Part shown: piece by piece, positions 8,701 to 23,700 of the stretch
Numbering within the stretch: the stretch's first letter is position 1
Layout: each line of letters starts with the position of its first letter
NCBI GenBank assembly: GCA_945875915.1
Contig: CAMCMT010000001.1
Coordinates: 48,081-112,080 of the forward strand
DNA: 64,000 bases
From: Synechococcus sp. UW140
GTDB lineage: Bacteria; Cyanobacteriota; Cyanobacteriia; PCC-6307; Cyanobiaceae
Reading direction: 5' to 3'
The notes under the pieces: generated by a model
Told to the model about the DNA's origin: nothing
Databases searched by the model: none
Seen by the model: only the letters and a program-made list of their open reading frames with translations
Made by a program: the position numbers and the translations under genes

Positions 8701-11700
8701 TTGTCAAGCCCCATGGCAGGGTCAGAAGGATCGGAAAGAAGAATGTCGGTGAAGCCATCCCCATTCACATCAATATTGCCATCTAGCGAGTAACCAGCAA
8801 GGGATTGCTGATTTGGGGCACCAACAGTGAGGGTGAGCTCGGACGCCTGAAGATAGTTGGAATTGTCAGCCCAGGCCAGCATGGGCATGCCCTGCTGCAT
8901 AAAGATGGCGGGATTACCCCAGCCGTTAAGGGAGCCTGGACCTGCATAGCCAGTACCTAGGGAGTAAGAACCCGGCGTTGCTGCAACTGGGGAAAGAGCA
9001 TAGACTTGACTTTTTAGATAACCAGATGCAGGAGTCACATACAGCAAAGATTGATCCGTAGTCAACCCAATTGAGCCATTGCCATATTGATAATTGGTGC
9101 TTTGAGCGCTAGACCAATAGAGCCAGTCATCACTGGGCCCAGGACTTGCCGATGGGGCAGTAGCGAGGCGAATCACAAACTCATTATTGCCGGCACCGCC
9201 TCCATTGCCTGTAAAGGCAAGCACAGTTTTACCTTGATAGGTGGTGGCAGAAATCCCCGAAGAGATGGCATATGTATCTGTGGTAGCGAAATTGAGGGTC
9301 GTGCTCTCACCAACATAAGGCGCTGGGGAAGAGTTTGTTGCGTTGGCCGATGAGCTACTGGCCTGAGCAATGCCCCAGCTGGGAGTTGTGGCATCAGGGT
9401 TGTTACTGTAGAGATAGCGCAGATCCTGAGTCACTCCATCATCATTAGAACTACCCGTAGAACCATTATTAGAAGCAAAATAAAGAGCCAGACGACCTTC
9501 CTCCACCGCCAAGGCAGGAGAGTAGCGACTGGATTCATCGACTTGCTGATTACTTGCATTCGTTGTAATCACCTGATAGGCAGTCCAATCAGCAGTTGAA
9601 TAATCCACTGGCTGACCATTGGTGGCGGCCTTAGTAAAGGCTATATACAGGTAACCAGAGCTGTCAACATAAGCCAAGTAAAGACTACCTTCGTAAAAAA
9701 CAGCGCTCGGCGATTTTAAATAATCAATTCCATTCATATTACTTGTACTGGTTGTGTTGCTGCCAGTCAGCTTAAATTGAGTCCAACTGCCAGTAGAATT
9801 ACTTAGGGTTGCCATCCAAATTCCAGATCCACTGGTAACACCAGGAAAGATCAGGCTTGCATTTCCCAATTCGTCAACCACGGCCGCTGGGGGCGTTTTA
9901 GTTTGCGCCCCACCAACGCCTGCAGCTGTGCCTACGCTCGCTCCAGAAAGAGTGCCTGGCTCAAATAAGTGAATGGGGTCAAACCAATTTTGCAACAGCG
10001 GTAGATACTGGCTGTTTGAAGTGCTATTGACGTCATAGATCTCGCCTTTGTTATACGGGTCAAGGGGGGAACGAAGATTACTTAAGCTAAAGGTGTTGGT
10101 CGTCGGATCAACCTTAAAGAGACTGCCATCCACTAAAACTGATTCAATCGCACTTGGGGTACCGTCTTGATTGGGGACATAGGCGGGGCCTTGGGGGACG
10201 AGGCTTAATAACACATCATCTACGCCATTGCCATTGACATCGCCAGCGGCACGAATACTCCACAATGAGAAGAAATTGGTGCCGCCACCCGCTGTTGCGA
10301 TCTGATGGAGACCATCGGCGGCTAGGTAATCAATGGAACCATCCCCATTGAGATCTCCATATCCTCCTAGCGTTTGCAAGGCAAGTGATCCACTCAAATT
10401 CGTCGATTTACCGGTCAATGACGTAGAAGAATCAACTTTGGCGTTAGCGAACAACTGCTGCAGACTTGCCACATCACTAGAAGTTGCGGTAATTACTGCG
10501 CTACTCAAAGGCGTGGGAGCGGTACTAGAGATCTGGTTCAGATAACGACCGGTTACTGAATTGAGGCTAAGTTGGCCCGCACCATTAAGCATTGCCGCTG
10601 GCGTGGAGCCAAGAATTTGGGGAGAATTGTTACTGGGTGCGGCAATTTGAACGGTCTGCTCAGAAGCTGAAGCTGAATTATTTGCAATTAGGGACTGAGC
10701 TGAGCCAGAGCCAAGCACAAAACGTACGCCCGTAACAAGTTGTGCCTCAGTTGAATCAAACTCACCGTTCGGAGCAAATGCCACATTATTAGCAGTAACC
10801 AGTAAATCATCCATGCCATCGCCATTGATATCGCCCAAAGCACTAAGGCTGGAACCTGTCAGCTCGGCATTTAGCACGACAGGGATCTGATTCTGCTGAA
10901 CATTAATATCACTATTAGTAGCAACTCCCACAATCAACAAAGGAATTGTAGCGCTATTGGTTATCAAGGGAGTGTAGCCAACATTTGAGGCAAGTACTTC
11001 AGAATTCTGTTGAGAAACCCAAGAATTTACATCCGCATTGCTCATCTGAATTGAGGCCAGGGTAGCAGCACTCGTATCTGTATAGGTAAGAATAAGGCCT
11101 TGATCATTGGATGTAAGACCAATACCATTATGATTTGGATTAATACCAGCTGGGGTGGATAGCTCAGTCCAGTTGGATGAGGTTGTGGAGTTAGATACGG
11201 TATCGGTAGCTGTAAAGAGATAGATATCATTGCTAGGGGAAGATTGCGTACCACCTTGATAGGCGAGATAAGTCTGCCCATTAAAGCGAGTCAATGCAAG
11301 CTGGCTGCTGGCTGTTTGGGAGAGATCATCGCCGTAGTTGACATTGGTGGTGGTCCAACCACTATTGGAGCTTGGTGACCTGGTGAAGATTTTTTGAATA
11401 TCGTAATCACCGTTTGTATAATAGATTGCTAAATTATCGCCCTCGCCGATCATTGAGACAGAGGTTGCTTTATCTACAATAGTGGTTGCGTTGGACCACG
11501 ATGAACCACCGTTGGAGGAGTAAACCATATCTAGATTGCCAGACCCATAAGCGATATAACAAATATAGAGTACGCCATTAAATAGGGCTATGGAAGGCTG
11601 TTGGTTGGATTCAATACTTGAGTCAAGTGACTTCCAACCAGCCCAGTCCGTGCCATTATCACTACTCGAGTTATAATAAAGCAAATACTGGGTAGTCGTA

Positions 11701-14700
11701 GTCTCGTTACGGCCGCTTCCAGTCGTAAAAGTATTAGGATCGCCCGTGACTGCCACATAAACAGTATCATTACCATAGGCAACCGAAGCCTGAGCAGGGG
11801 TTCCTCCACCAATATTTGATGAGCTCCAGTTGCCCGCAACGAATGCCCCTACAGTATTTTGAGTACCAGCACGCTGACCAAGATTACTACCTAACTGAAC
11901 CGTAGTATTGAGCCAGGTGGTGCTGGCCTGATCACCCAAGCTTGGAACGGCATTCAGCCAAATCTGGTCATTGGCACTGCGCACATTGGCGAGCAGTAGG
12001 GCGCCATCCACACTCAAGGGAACGGTGGCCAGGTTGCTGCTTAGGCCCCCATTGGCTTGATTCAGGACCGTGGACGACCAGGGCTGGGGATCGGCAAGCA
12101 CATCACCCTGGCTATTGAGGAGATTAAGCCGATTGAGAGTAATTGCCCCATCGCTTGTGCCGTAGGTGAGGGCCAAGCCGGTATCAGTGGTTGCCAGCAC
12201 CGGAGCTGTGCTGATCGGGGACGACCCCGAAGCCGCCGTGAAGGAGGAGGCGAGCTGCCAGCTGAGGCTGCTCGGAATCGCCCCATAGACATTCACCGTG
12301 CCACTGTTATTAACAGCGACAACCGCGTCCTGCCCTAGCCAGGTGAGCGAGGGAGCAGCCGTAGCCACGATGGGCTGATAGACAGTCGTGCCATTGACAG
12401 CAACTCGCTCCAGCAGTTGGCGAGGGGTATTCCAGCTCGTGTCGGAATTAACCGGGTAAAGCAGGCTGGTTTGCACGCCGTAGCTAGAGGTAGAGCCAGA
12501 TGTATTGATGCCCGCCAACACAAGCCCCGGACCACTATCGCCATCGAGGCTGAGGATCGAGACATCGCTACTGAGGCTGGTCGGCAACGACTCGGCATAA
12601 CTATCCGTAGTGACCCATTGGCCCGCCTGCTGGGAAAGCTGCTTGAGCTGGAGGGTATTTGGCGAGCCAGCTTTGGCATAGCTCAAAATCAAACCATTCG
12701 CAGCATTGGTGAGGCCTAAACCAGAGCCACTGGCAGCCGTGAAGGTCGATTGAACGGGGAAATAGGTTCCATCTGACCCAGCCGATGACCCCGCGCTAGT
12801 TGTCACGTAGATCGTATTACTCGGACTGGTAGTCGTTCCACCAAGATAGGCGATATAGGTTTGATCCTCGTAGGTAGTGACTGCTAGGGGGCCTGATGCA
12901 GTTTGATTCCCGTAGGTAGTGACCGATTCGGTGCCTGTTCCTGTAATAGTATTATACTGAATTTGAATATCAGTGGTCCAGCCTGTAGCAGTAGACCCCC
13001 CAGGAGTTGTTGAATACGCCTTGAGAATGCGGTCAGTCGAATCATTAGACACGTAATAGACCGCTAATTGCTGCTGGTCCGTTCCCACGGTCTCCGCCAC
13101 CAGGCTTGCATAGGTAGCGGATTGACCAGGAATCACATATTGAGTGCTCCAGCTATTCAAGCCGGCATCAACCAAGCTGGTAATATTGATTTCCTTATTG
13201 CCATCAAGGTAACTCAAGTACAAGGTACCGTTGACAACGGCCAATGACGGCGGATAGGCCGAGGTCATGCCTGCTGGCAGGTTGTTCCAAACAGGACCCC
13301 AGGTCTCCCCACCATCACTACTTGAATTCCAATAGATAGTGTTGCCTCCATTACCCTGCACAGCCATATAAACCGTGTTGCCAATCCTGGCCAGGGCAGG
13401 CGTAGCTGGAGAGGATCCCCCATCCAAAGGAGACCAGGAGATGGGAGCAGCCAGGCCCCCGAGGGCGGTCGCCTGATCTGGTGTGATCGAATAGGAGGCC
13501 GACAAGGTGCCGGTAGTGGCATCGACCCAAACAACCCCCAAGGCATCACCCCGATCGATCAGTTGCGGGCTATATTTGCTACTAAAAGAGGTTAAATCGC
13601 TCCCATCGCTGAGGGCTGTGGGCGTTGTCCAGGCAACTGGCGTATTACTGCTTGGATCCCAGCTGCTGATACTGAGGGCTGGAGTCTCGTCCGTGTTAAG
13701 GAAGGCTAGATAGAGCTTGTTATTAAAATAGGCTAGGGAAGGTGCGAAATTGGAAGCAAGGCCAGATTGGCTTGCCGTCAGATCAGTCCAGCCGGTCCAG
13801 GTCTGGCCGGCATCGCTGCTTTGGGCGAACCACAAACTGCTCGCTTCATCCCCTTTGACAACCGAATAGAGAAGGTTGCCAACACTGATGATCGCCGGTT
13901 GCGCATCGCTGAGCCCACCCGATACAGCTACGCCAGGTAGCGCAGTCAGGGGCTGGCTGGATGAATTAACGGGGGAGAGATAGCCAAAACCGGAACCAAC
14001 TGGAAGCTCCTGGGTCAAGCGCCCGTAGAGAACACCGACAGTGCTACCGGCCCCCTGGCTGGTGGAGCTCAGATCCTGGTTAAGCAACAGGGCGATGTCC
14101 GCAAAACCATCGCCATTGATGTCACCGGCTGCAGAGATCTGGGTGTCGTTGCTAACCGTAAAAGAGTAGAAATTGTAGGGGTAATCCGCTAGCACTTCCT
14201 GGGTATTGGCCCCAAGCTCTAGACGTACCGTGGTAAGAACAGGGCCAGCCTGGATCGAGATGAAGTCTCCATACCCATCACCATTGAAATCACCGATCGA
14301 GCGAAGGGATCCCTGGTTGGTTTTCGCCAGACCATCAAGCATGTAACCGGTGTTGCTGGCAAGCTTGTCGAGCTGCAGATTGGTGATTGCCTCTAGATAG
14401 GGATGGCCCCAGGTTAGGTAGGCACTGCCATTAGGACCTGACCCCAGGGGGATATCGGCCAAGCCATCCCCATTGATATCTCCTGCCCCAAACGTTCCCT
14501 GACCAGTATTGGATGACAACCCGTCGCCCAATTCAGTTAAAAGGGAAGCCGTGAAGCTGGAGCCAGATGCCTGCTTGATGTGGCCGGCGGATCCTTTCGC
14601 CACATTGCCGCTACCGAGATTATTGACATCCTTGTAATCGATTAGATTGTCACTACCAAATAATACATAGCCATTGCCAGCGCCACTACTGGCATTAAAG

Positions 14701-17700
14701 GCTTGAATCAAAACATCGTCGTAGCCATCATTATTCGTGTCTCCTAAATTGACCAAGCCATTGCCGAAATGATCCTGGGCCTGGGCGCCATAAAGGGTGA
14801 GGCCACTGGCAAGGTGTGCCAAATATTGGTTGTCGCCCAGGGTTGATTTGGGTTGGGAGCTGGTATCAATGAAATAGACAGCTCCCGAGCCACCTGTCTG
14901 ATCAGCGCCCACGGCAAGGATCGCGGCCTTGTTGGTGTTAGCTAAATCACTAAAAGCAAGGCTACTGCCAAAGCCAGAAGCTCCCAGCACATTCCAGGGG
15001 TTCGGCCCGTAATAGGTGCTGGATGCATTGGCAGGTGCGGGACTGGTACTGGAGGAATTAAAGAGATAAACGGCACCGACCGCATTCACCTGCAAAGCTT
15101 GGTTATTAAAAACAGTTGCCTTGGCAATCGTATCAACCTGCAGGGCCTTGAGATTCTGCATATAGGTTGTTTCTTCGCCCCCATTCTGCTTCTGTGCCGA
15201 CTTGTCCTGGCTGACAATATCAACAAAGGCACTGGCAGTAGTTCCATTCGCAGTCGAAACATTGGGCAAATCGCCTGTGCCTGGCAACTGGATCTTGATC
15301 AGGGCACCATCACCGTAAGTATCACTAGGCTTCATGCTGCCATTGGTCACCTGTTGCTGCACCCCCTCGGTGCCGCTATAGACCAAGGCGGCACAAACAC
15401 CTGGGGCCGATACGGCCATCGCACCGGAAGTACTATCGACCGCGATGGCACTACCAAATTGGCTGCCCCAATAGATCGTGGTGGCCGTGCCGCTGAGCTC
15501 GATGCTGGTGGCACTGCCTCCCGTGCCGAGAATGGGATCGGAAAGCGTGGAAGCCACACCGGTGCCCCAGGTCTGGGAGGAACTGATATAGCTGTAAAGG
15601 GCTCCGATGGGCTGGAGATTGGTTGCGTCGTTGGGGTTGAGTTGACTCAGATAATTGGGAGCACCAATCCAAAGGGTTTTACTGCTGCTGTTGTAGGCAA
15701 GCGCAGATCCGAAACCCGCTGCACTGCTGTTATCGGGCGAAGAAGCTGAGGATGGGGCGAGGACGGTAACATACTTGCCAATGCCATTGGGATTGGCCAA
15801 ATTGAGGATCGTATTACCATTCGCCGAAGTAAGATTAGCAGCAATCCAATTGCCATCGATGATATAAACACGGCCGCCACCGTTGGCCTGGGGAGCGGCA
15901 ATGACAAGATCATCAACGCCATCGTCATTAACATCAGCCACCAGCATGGTCTGACCAAAGTTTTCACCCCAACCCACGGTGGGATCGGCTTGAATCAGCA
16001 AGCCGCCCGCACTGCTGGCATTGTATGCCGCCCCCAAAAGGGGCAGGTTGGGGACATCGGGTGAAAAATTCGATTGGGACAGAGCATTGAGCCAGGTGCT
16101 AGGCGCCTGGGCCGCCGTACTGCTGGGTATGCCTTTGGTGGACTGGCCCGTATATTGAATCCAAATCCGCCCTGCAGGGTTGCTAATGGCATTGCTCGAT
16201 TGGGGTTGGGCAATCGCCAACCAGCCATTGGTGATGCCACTGCTGGCAAAGGAGCCAACCACCTGGGACGTGCCGAAACTAGGGGCAGGCGTTGCCACGG
16301 AGCCACTGCCGGCAGCGGCTGCGGCAGTGGAAGAACTCGTGAGAATTTCACCGCTATCGATGTATTTAAGCTGCAGGGGAGCTTGCTCGATGACAGATGC
16401 AGTGGCTAAGGCTTGACTATGCTTTTGTGATGCAGCCAACTGGCCACTGCTAAGCGTATCGGCGCTAAGGACTGAACTTACATTCTGATTAAGAACGACA
16501 GACGATGGGCTTGAGATTTGATAACTTACCGATGGAGATCCCGCACTTTGTTCGACAAAATTGAGCGCGTATGTGGCAGTGTATTGATCAGCATAATAGG
16601 AATTTGGGTTCGAGTTAGTAGCGGCATGGGGCAGTTGGTCTTTCGAAATCAGCAGGTTAAAGGACGGCGCGTCCGTCATAACGGTGTAAAGGAAATTATC
16701 AGCCGTGGCAAAGGGTTGCAACGATTGCAAACTATTGCTACCCAGCAGCACTTGCTCGGGCGTCAACTGAAGGGTTGCCTTGCTGTTGTCTTCGTTATTC
16801 GTCAGTGTCACCGTCACGCCTGTCAGCAGATCATTGACAGGATTGGTCGTAAGGGCCGAAGTTGGTATGGCAATCACCAAGGCATCCTGAACTCCCTTAT
16901 GCGGTGCAGCGCTCGGAAGGGTGGCCTGAACTTGAAGGCTGGGGTTGAAATTGGAAGCCGGGGTCCAGCTGCCACCGCCCTTGCCATCCGGCGTGAAGGT
17001 GGAGTAGTAGGTGCCGAGTAAGGCATCATTGGGGTTGACTTTGCGGGCATACCAATGGGCATTGACGCCACCAGGGATTGCACCAAGATCGGGGGTGTGG
17101 TTGGCAATGCCATAACCAGCTGTTGACAACAAACCGAGGGCATCAGAGGCGGAGGGAGCAGGCCACAGTTCGCTGGTGTTGGCGGTGATGTCGACACTGG
17201 AGAGGGCCTTGCCGTAGAAGGCCAATTGATCAATGGCACCCCCCACATTGTTCGCCAGGAGAACAGCTTGATCATTGGGGCTGACCGGCGCATAGGCATC
17301 CAGCACATTGACTTGACTGGCCACGAGCTCATTGTCCACATACAGTGTTGCCTTACCGGACATACCGGGCAACTGGGTGATATTGCCTTCTACGTTGTAG
17401 CTTTGGTAAGCGGGCAGATAAGAGGCCACCACATAGTGCCACTTGCCATCACGAAAATCCGAGGAACTAGCCAGTTGAGCGGATGACAGACTGGTCTTCG
17501 CGCCGACGTCAAAGACGAAGTGGCCGTCGCTATTCACCGAAACCGCTGTACCTGGAATCACCGTAAAGTCAAGCTTATAACCCGAATAGCTTTCGCTGGT
17601 CAAAGCACTCGGTGTTGCACTGGGGGTGTCGCTTAGCGAGGGAGCCAATGAGAAATTAACCTTGGCTTCCCCTGTTTTAAGTTGAAACTCCCATAGGTTA

Positions 17701-20700
17701 TTGAACATTGTCGACAGGGAATTATTCCCTGTGACCGTGCTATTTAAAACCAGGCCCTCATTAAGAACAGCAGAGCTCGTATCTAACTCAATGGCATTGA
17801 GGCTGGAATTTGGCTGATTGCCAACGGAATCAATCGCTGTGCTGAACTGCAGCTGGGTGAGGGGCACTTGGGCGATGGTGGAGGCAGACGTGCCATTGAG
17901 ACCCTGCAGATCAGCGCTGTCCAGGGAGTAGGCCTGCAGGAAGCTATCCACACCCTCAAGGGTGGAGCCACTGACAAAATTATTGATCTGCACAGCATTG
18001 CTATAGAGGTTGCTGCCACCAGTGCCACCTTCAATGGCCGTATCATTAGCCCCTTGGGCGAGCACAGCCCAACCCCAACCATAAACGGCATTGCCGGGAT
18101 CAGACACTGAGGGTGGGATCGCGTCAATCAGGCCCCTCGCCGCTGCTTCGCTGTAGGTGATTTGATTCACCACAAAGCTGCTGGTCAGCAGCCAATTGGC
18201 CGGAGCCATCGATTTGCCAATGGCCTCAGTGGATGGTTGGCCCAAGGCCACGAGACCAGCCCCATTGGCATTGGAAGCGGGCTGCATCTGGGCCCAGAAC
18301 TCAATAGTGTATGGAGCGGTGGGTAACCCAGGGGTAGAAACCAGGGTGGAAGCTTTAACTTCTTGAGGGGTATTGATGCTGTATGTGCCCGTGCCGTTGG
18401 TTGCATCAAACGTATTGATAGCCGTAATGATTGTGCCGGGGGCGATGCCCGGACCGCTGATCTGATCACCCACATACAGATGGCCTTGGGTGAGCGAATT
18501 AACAGTTAGTAGCGTGTCCGCTATGGAGCCAGTGAACGTGCAAACACCTACATTTGGCGTACCAATCATGCTAGTACTTGCAACAGGCTGGCTGTTGTTG
18601 AGTGTGAAACTACCAGTTCCACTTTTGGTATCAAAATTATTCACGGCAGTGATCAGGGTACCCGCCGCGATGCCAGGGCCACTAATCACATCACCAACAT
18701 TCAAACTCCCCTGGGTCAGAGATGTTACGGTAAGCGTGGTTATGGTGCCGTTACTACCATTGCTGCTGTTGATCGAGCCCGTAAACAGGGCAATCGGATC
18801 GGGAATGCTGGTGAGATCGCCGGCGGGGATGTTGTTGAGGATCTGGCTAATGGAGCTGTTTCGCGTGCCCATGCCCGTGGTCAACACGCCGGTGCCATCG
18901 CTGTTTTGAACGGCGCTTGCCTGGGAGGCGGGAAGGGCCCCTTGGATTGCAAAGGAGAGCCCCGTATCCGAGGCGAAAGTGGCCGTTGTACTGGTATCTT
19001 TTGTCTCCCCAATGTTGATGGCATTCACGCCAGCTTGCAGCTGTCCCAAGTCCAAATAAATCGAAGGCTTATCGTTGAGAACACTTTGGCGGTAGGGAGT
19101 ACGCACATCCTGACTCCAACTGATCACTGGAGTTTCAACCATCGAACCATTCGCACCTGCCGCTAAGAGGGACAAGGAAGCGACGCTGATATCGTCAATG
19201 CCTAAACCCACATCCCTTGTGGGATCCCAGGGTATGGTTTGGATTGTGGATTGGATTGTGGATTGGCCGTTGGCATCAGCAAACAGGTCAGCCCACTGAT
19301 AACTCTGGGGATTGGGATTCAGCCAGCCCACTTTGATGCTCGTGGGAATGGGCGTTGAAATGGAACCAGAAGAACCAAAGCTTTCAACCGCCCCCTTAAT
19401 CGCGGCGATGGAGGCCTCGGTCCAGACCAACAGGGTGCGCTCCTGACCGGATTGGTTCGGATCAGCAACGTTGACAACCTGCAGGTTGCGGATGATGGCG
19501 CCTTCGGGATGGTAAAGCTCCGCCAGATCGGGAGCGACCCAGGTATTGCCGCCGGTGTTAATGCGATAATTGATCCTTTGGTCCCCATAGAACGCGTCCA
19601 TGAAGGCCTGGAAGTTGTCCGCAGCAGAGCTGCTACCCATGGGGATGACAGGATCGGATGCCTCCACCCAGGCCACAAACGTTTTGTTGGCATAGGTGGA
19701 GGAGGCTGGGCCGGCAATTGTGGCCGCCGAAGGTGCGCTAGCGGCAGTGAAAAGAATGTCGTGGTTGGTAAAAATATCGGCCAGGGCCAGTTCTGCGGCG
19801 GTTGTCGCTGCTTCTGGTGTAAAACCACCGCCGGTCGACTTGAGCAGGCCATTGAGATACACCAATGATTGGGTGCCGTTGGCATCGGTGGCGACATAGG
19901 TGACGCGGTTCTGAACCGGCCAGGCGCCCATGGGGCTGTATAGGGGAAGCTGGTCGCTGAGCCCAGCTGAGAGGTACACACCGGCATTGGCCGCTCCCGA
20001 TTGGCCCGAGAACTGCTCGTCCTCTACGAAGTTGTTGAGGGCCAGGGACTGGGGATTGACCGCGTAGGTCGGCGGGGCCGTATTCGCTGGCAAGGCGCTA
20101 ACAACGGCCTGGGGCAACTCCAGCTGAAGACTGAAGCCATTGGACGAGGCTGCGGCGGAGCCAGTATCAGCAACAAAGAGCAGGGGCTCGCTCAACTCAA
20201 CCCGTTGAATCACGCCGGCATTGAGATAGACCGTGGCAGTAACATCAGGATTGAGAGGGGCTATGACCTGCTGCGTTTGATTCAACAGCTTGAACGCCAC
20301 ATCGGAATAGATATAGGTGGCGTTATTGTTGGCCGGCTGGGGCTCGGTTTTGGCGGTCTTGGGGTTGTACTGGGGGTAGTTGACAGCGGCCGGCTGGCTG
20401 GCTGGTGTAACACTAATGGTTTGAATAGATTGAATAGATTGAACAGCAAGCGGCGAGTTACTGGCGCCAGATGCCACCGTGATTAGGGGTAAGTTGGCAA
20501 AGGGATTGCCGTCAGCAGCATTGCTTGGGTTAGGCGGATTGGCAATCTCATCTGTAAACACATCCAGCAGCAGGGCATAGCTGGCCGGGCTCGCGGAACT
20601 GGCCTCGGGCAACGCCAGATAGCTACCGGCTTGGGTGATTTGGAAACTCTCTGGGACGATTGATCCGTTCAATACTTCGAAGCTAGCCAGGGCAGCATCC

Positions 20701-23700
20701 TTGAGGCCACCACTGATGGTGACACCCAGAATCGCGACACCTACGTAGGTTCCATCCTTAAGCCCCGTGCCAGCATTAACTAGGGTTAGGGGCAAGCTGC
20801 CACTAGCACTAGCCGAGGTCGGATTCAGCCCTAGATCATATCTATTAAGGGTGAATTTCTTAAGACTAGCCGACTGGATTTCTTTGATAGCAAGCAGACT
20901 AGTGGCCACTCCGTAGCCGCTGGCAGCCGTATTGACCCCTGCCAGCACAAGCGCAGGCCCATTGCCCCCATCCAGACTCAGGATCGAGATATCGTTACTA
21001 AGGCTTGCTGTAATCGGCTTACTGTAGGAATCAGTGACAACCCATTTGCCCGCCTGCTCTGAAAGCTGTTTGAATTGAAGTGCATTGGGCGAGCTGGCAT
21101 TGCCGTAGCTCAGAATTAAGCCGTTGGCACTATTAGTGAGCCCAAGACCGGAGCCGCTAGCCGCCGTAAAAGTGGCTTGAACCGGATAGTAAACTCCATC
21201 TGTAGCACTTGACGATCCGGCACTGGATGTGATGTAGATAAGATCGCTCGGACTAGCGGTGGTCCCGCCTTGGTAGGCGATATAGGTTTGACCATTGTAA
21301 GACGTAACCGCCAGGGGCCCCGAGGCAGTTTGAACTCCGGAGCTATTGTTGTATTCAATCCGGGTAGAGGAGCTCCAGCCACTGGGCGAAGCAGGAGTGG
21401 CCGAAGTGGTCTTAAGGATAAGATCGGCGGAATCATTGGAAACATAGTAAACCGTTAAATTCTGGCCCTCTCCCACCGTTTCCGCGATCAGGCTTGCATA
21501 GGTAGCCGATTGGCCAGGAATCACATATTGATTACTCCAACTATTCGAACTTGCATCCACCAACTTAGTAATATTGATTTCATTGTTGCCATCACCGAGA
21601 TAACTTAAGTAAAGAGTGCCACCCACAACAGCCAGGGAAGGCGGCAGCACAGACGTCATGCCGCTCGGCAGCTGCTGCCAGGTCGACCAGGTGAGCCCGC
21701 CGTCACTGCTGGAATTCCAATGGATGTAATTGTCACTCTTGCCTTGCACCGCGATATAAACGGTGTTGCCAATCCTGGCCAGGGCCGGCGTGGCTGGAGT
21801 GGATTGGCTGCCCAGGGGAGCCCAGGTACTGGAAGCCCCTAGGCCACCGAGGCCGGCCACTCCCACTGGTCTCGCCACTGGGGTGGACTGGGACGAGAGG
21901 TCGCCAGAACCAAGATAGATATTGTTAGCAGTGGAGGGGGTATAGGTATAAGGGGTGGCGCTGCCTGGCTGGCTACCGTTATAAACGGTTTCACTCGTTG
22001 AAGCCGCCTCGGTGGTGGTCTCACTTGGATAGAGCCCGTCGGCATTGGAATCGGTTTGGGTCTCTGCTTTATGGGAGCCGGAGCTAAAGCTATGGTAGTA
22101 ACTGATCAGAGGCATAAATCCTCCCAAGGGCAAAGCCGCGCCAGCGGCAATATAAAGCTTATCTTCGAGGCTCCCCTTTTCAGCGCCTTTCAAATATTTT
22201 TCCAGCTTATTCTCTACCTTAAGCTCAATGCCAATCACGCTATGGTAGAGGGCCCGCATGACCAGCTCAGTTTCATTCTGGATACCAGAACTATTTTCCG
22301 TGTCCAAGCCTTTGATTCCTTGCAAAGCAACGGGCGTGGTTACCGCCAGGGCGGTTCCATAAATAGCATTGAACCAATTAAGCAGTGCAAATCCCTTTTT
22401 ATTCGTGTCACCTATACCTGAATTTTCTTCGCCAGCTGCTTTTTCGCCAGCAGTTTTGGGCGCAAGCCCGGTGCCCGTAAATGTTTTGAGAAACCACGAA
22501 GCACCACCACGGCCTAGCGCACTCAACACTCCATAGCCAGCTTTTCCCATTTTCTCAGCATTACCCACCATGCCGGAGTAGTACCCAAAATCAGCAATCC
22601 AGCTAGGGATATCCTGTTCATTTGTAACCTGCTGGCTCCACATATAGCCGATAAAATCAGACAGCGTCACCTTGATGGAATTGGCGCCCGGAGCGATATA
22701 GCGAAAGCGCCCCATTAAATCGATACCAACGGATTCCTGGGTAACAACCTCCTCAAGTTTTTGGCTCGGATTGAGAGCAACGTTTGCCTTGAGACCACCT
22801 GAGCCTTGATACATATACTGGGAGACCAGCATGCCGCCCAGTCCGACATAACCTGTGAAACTAAAACCACCCTCGCTCCCATCGGCAAGAGCTTTGCTGC
22901 GCAGAGAATTACCATGTTCAGTATCTCCATAGCCGAATGACAACTTCATCGTGTTGTTACTCGTTAAACCAGCGCCAATATTTCTGATTCCAAAAGAGCC
23001 TTCCCAGCGGAATTGCCATCTATTATGGCTAGACCCTGCCTCCAAATTGGCCGTTGTCCCGTGGGCAATCGAGCCTCCATGCCCATGGCCGGTTGACTCC
23101 TCGTGTTTCTGGAGAGGGAACTGAATCTCCCAACGCGTCAAGTTGGAACCAGAGATCATGCCGGAGCGCCATTGGCCGCTTTTACCCCACGACCCCGCTA
23201 GCTTTCCGGTGTAATTACCTGCTTGCGAGTCATTAACGCCGCCAGAGCCACCCTCCGGGCTGGAGGCTGTCAGCAGGGTGGGAGTGGGTTGCGAGCTGCC
23301 ATTGGTGGGCAGCTGTTGCCTGGAAAGTTGGGTATTCCCACCAAGGGGGATGGGGGAGGCAGCGATCGCCGAGGGCACCGGGGCCGCCGTGATGGGCGCG
23401 CTGAAGCTTGATCCAGCGCTGTTGAGAACGCCCCAACCCGGGTTGGAGGCGCTGGCCGTCAGGTTGAACGGGGTCGTGTACAGGTCGCTATCGGGCCTCT
23501 CCCCCGACAGGCTGGCCTCCACCTTGGCGGCCAAGACGTCGGCCGAGGCCTGGCCCAATTGGTCGATCAAGGTGCTGGATGGCGTTTCGGCCTGGCGTTT
23601 CTGCACCACCAGGGAAAAGCCTCCCGCGGACCCAAGAGCCGGCACGATCGAGAAGGCCTGCTCATCAAGCTGGTCGTTGGTCAGCTGGAGCGGCGCCGAC

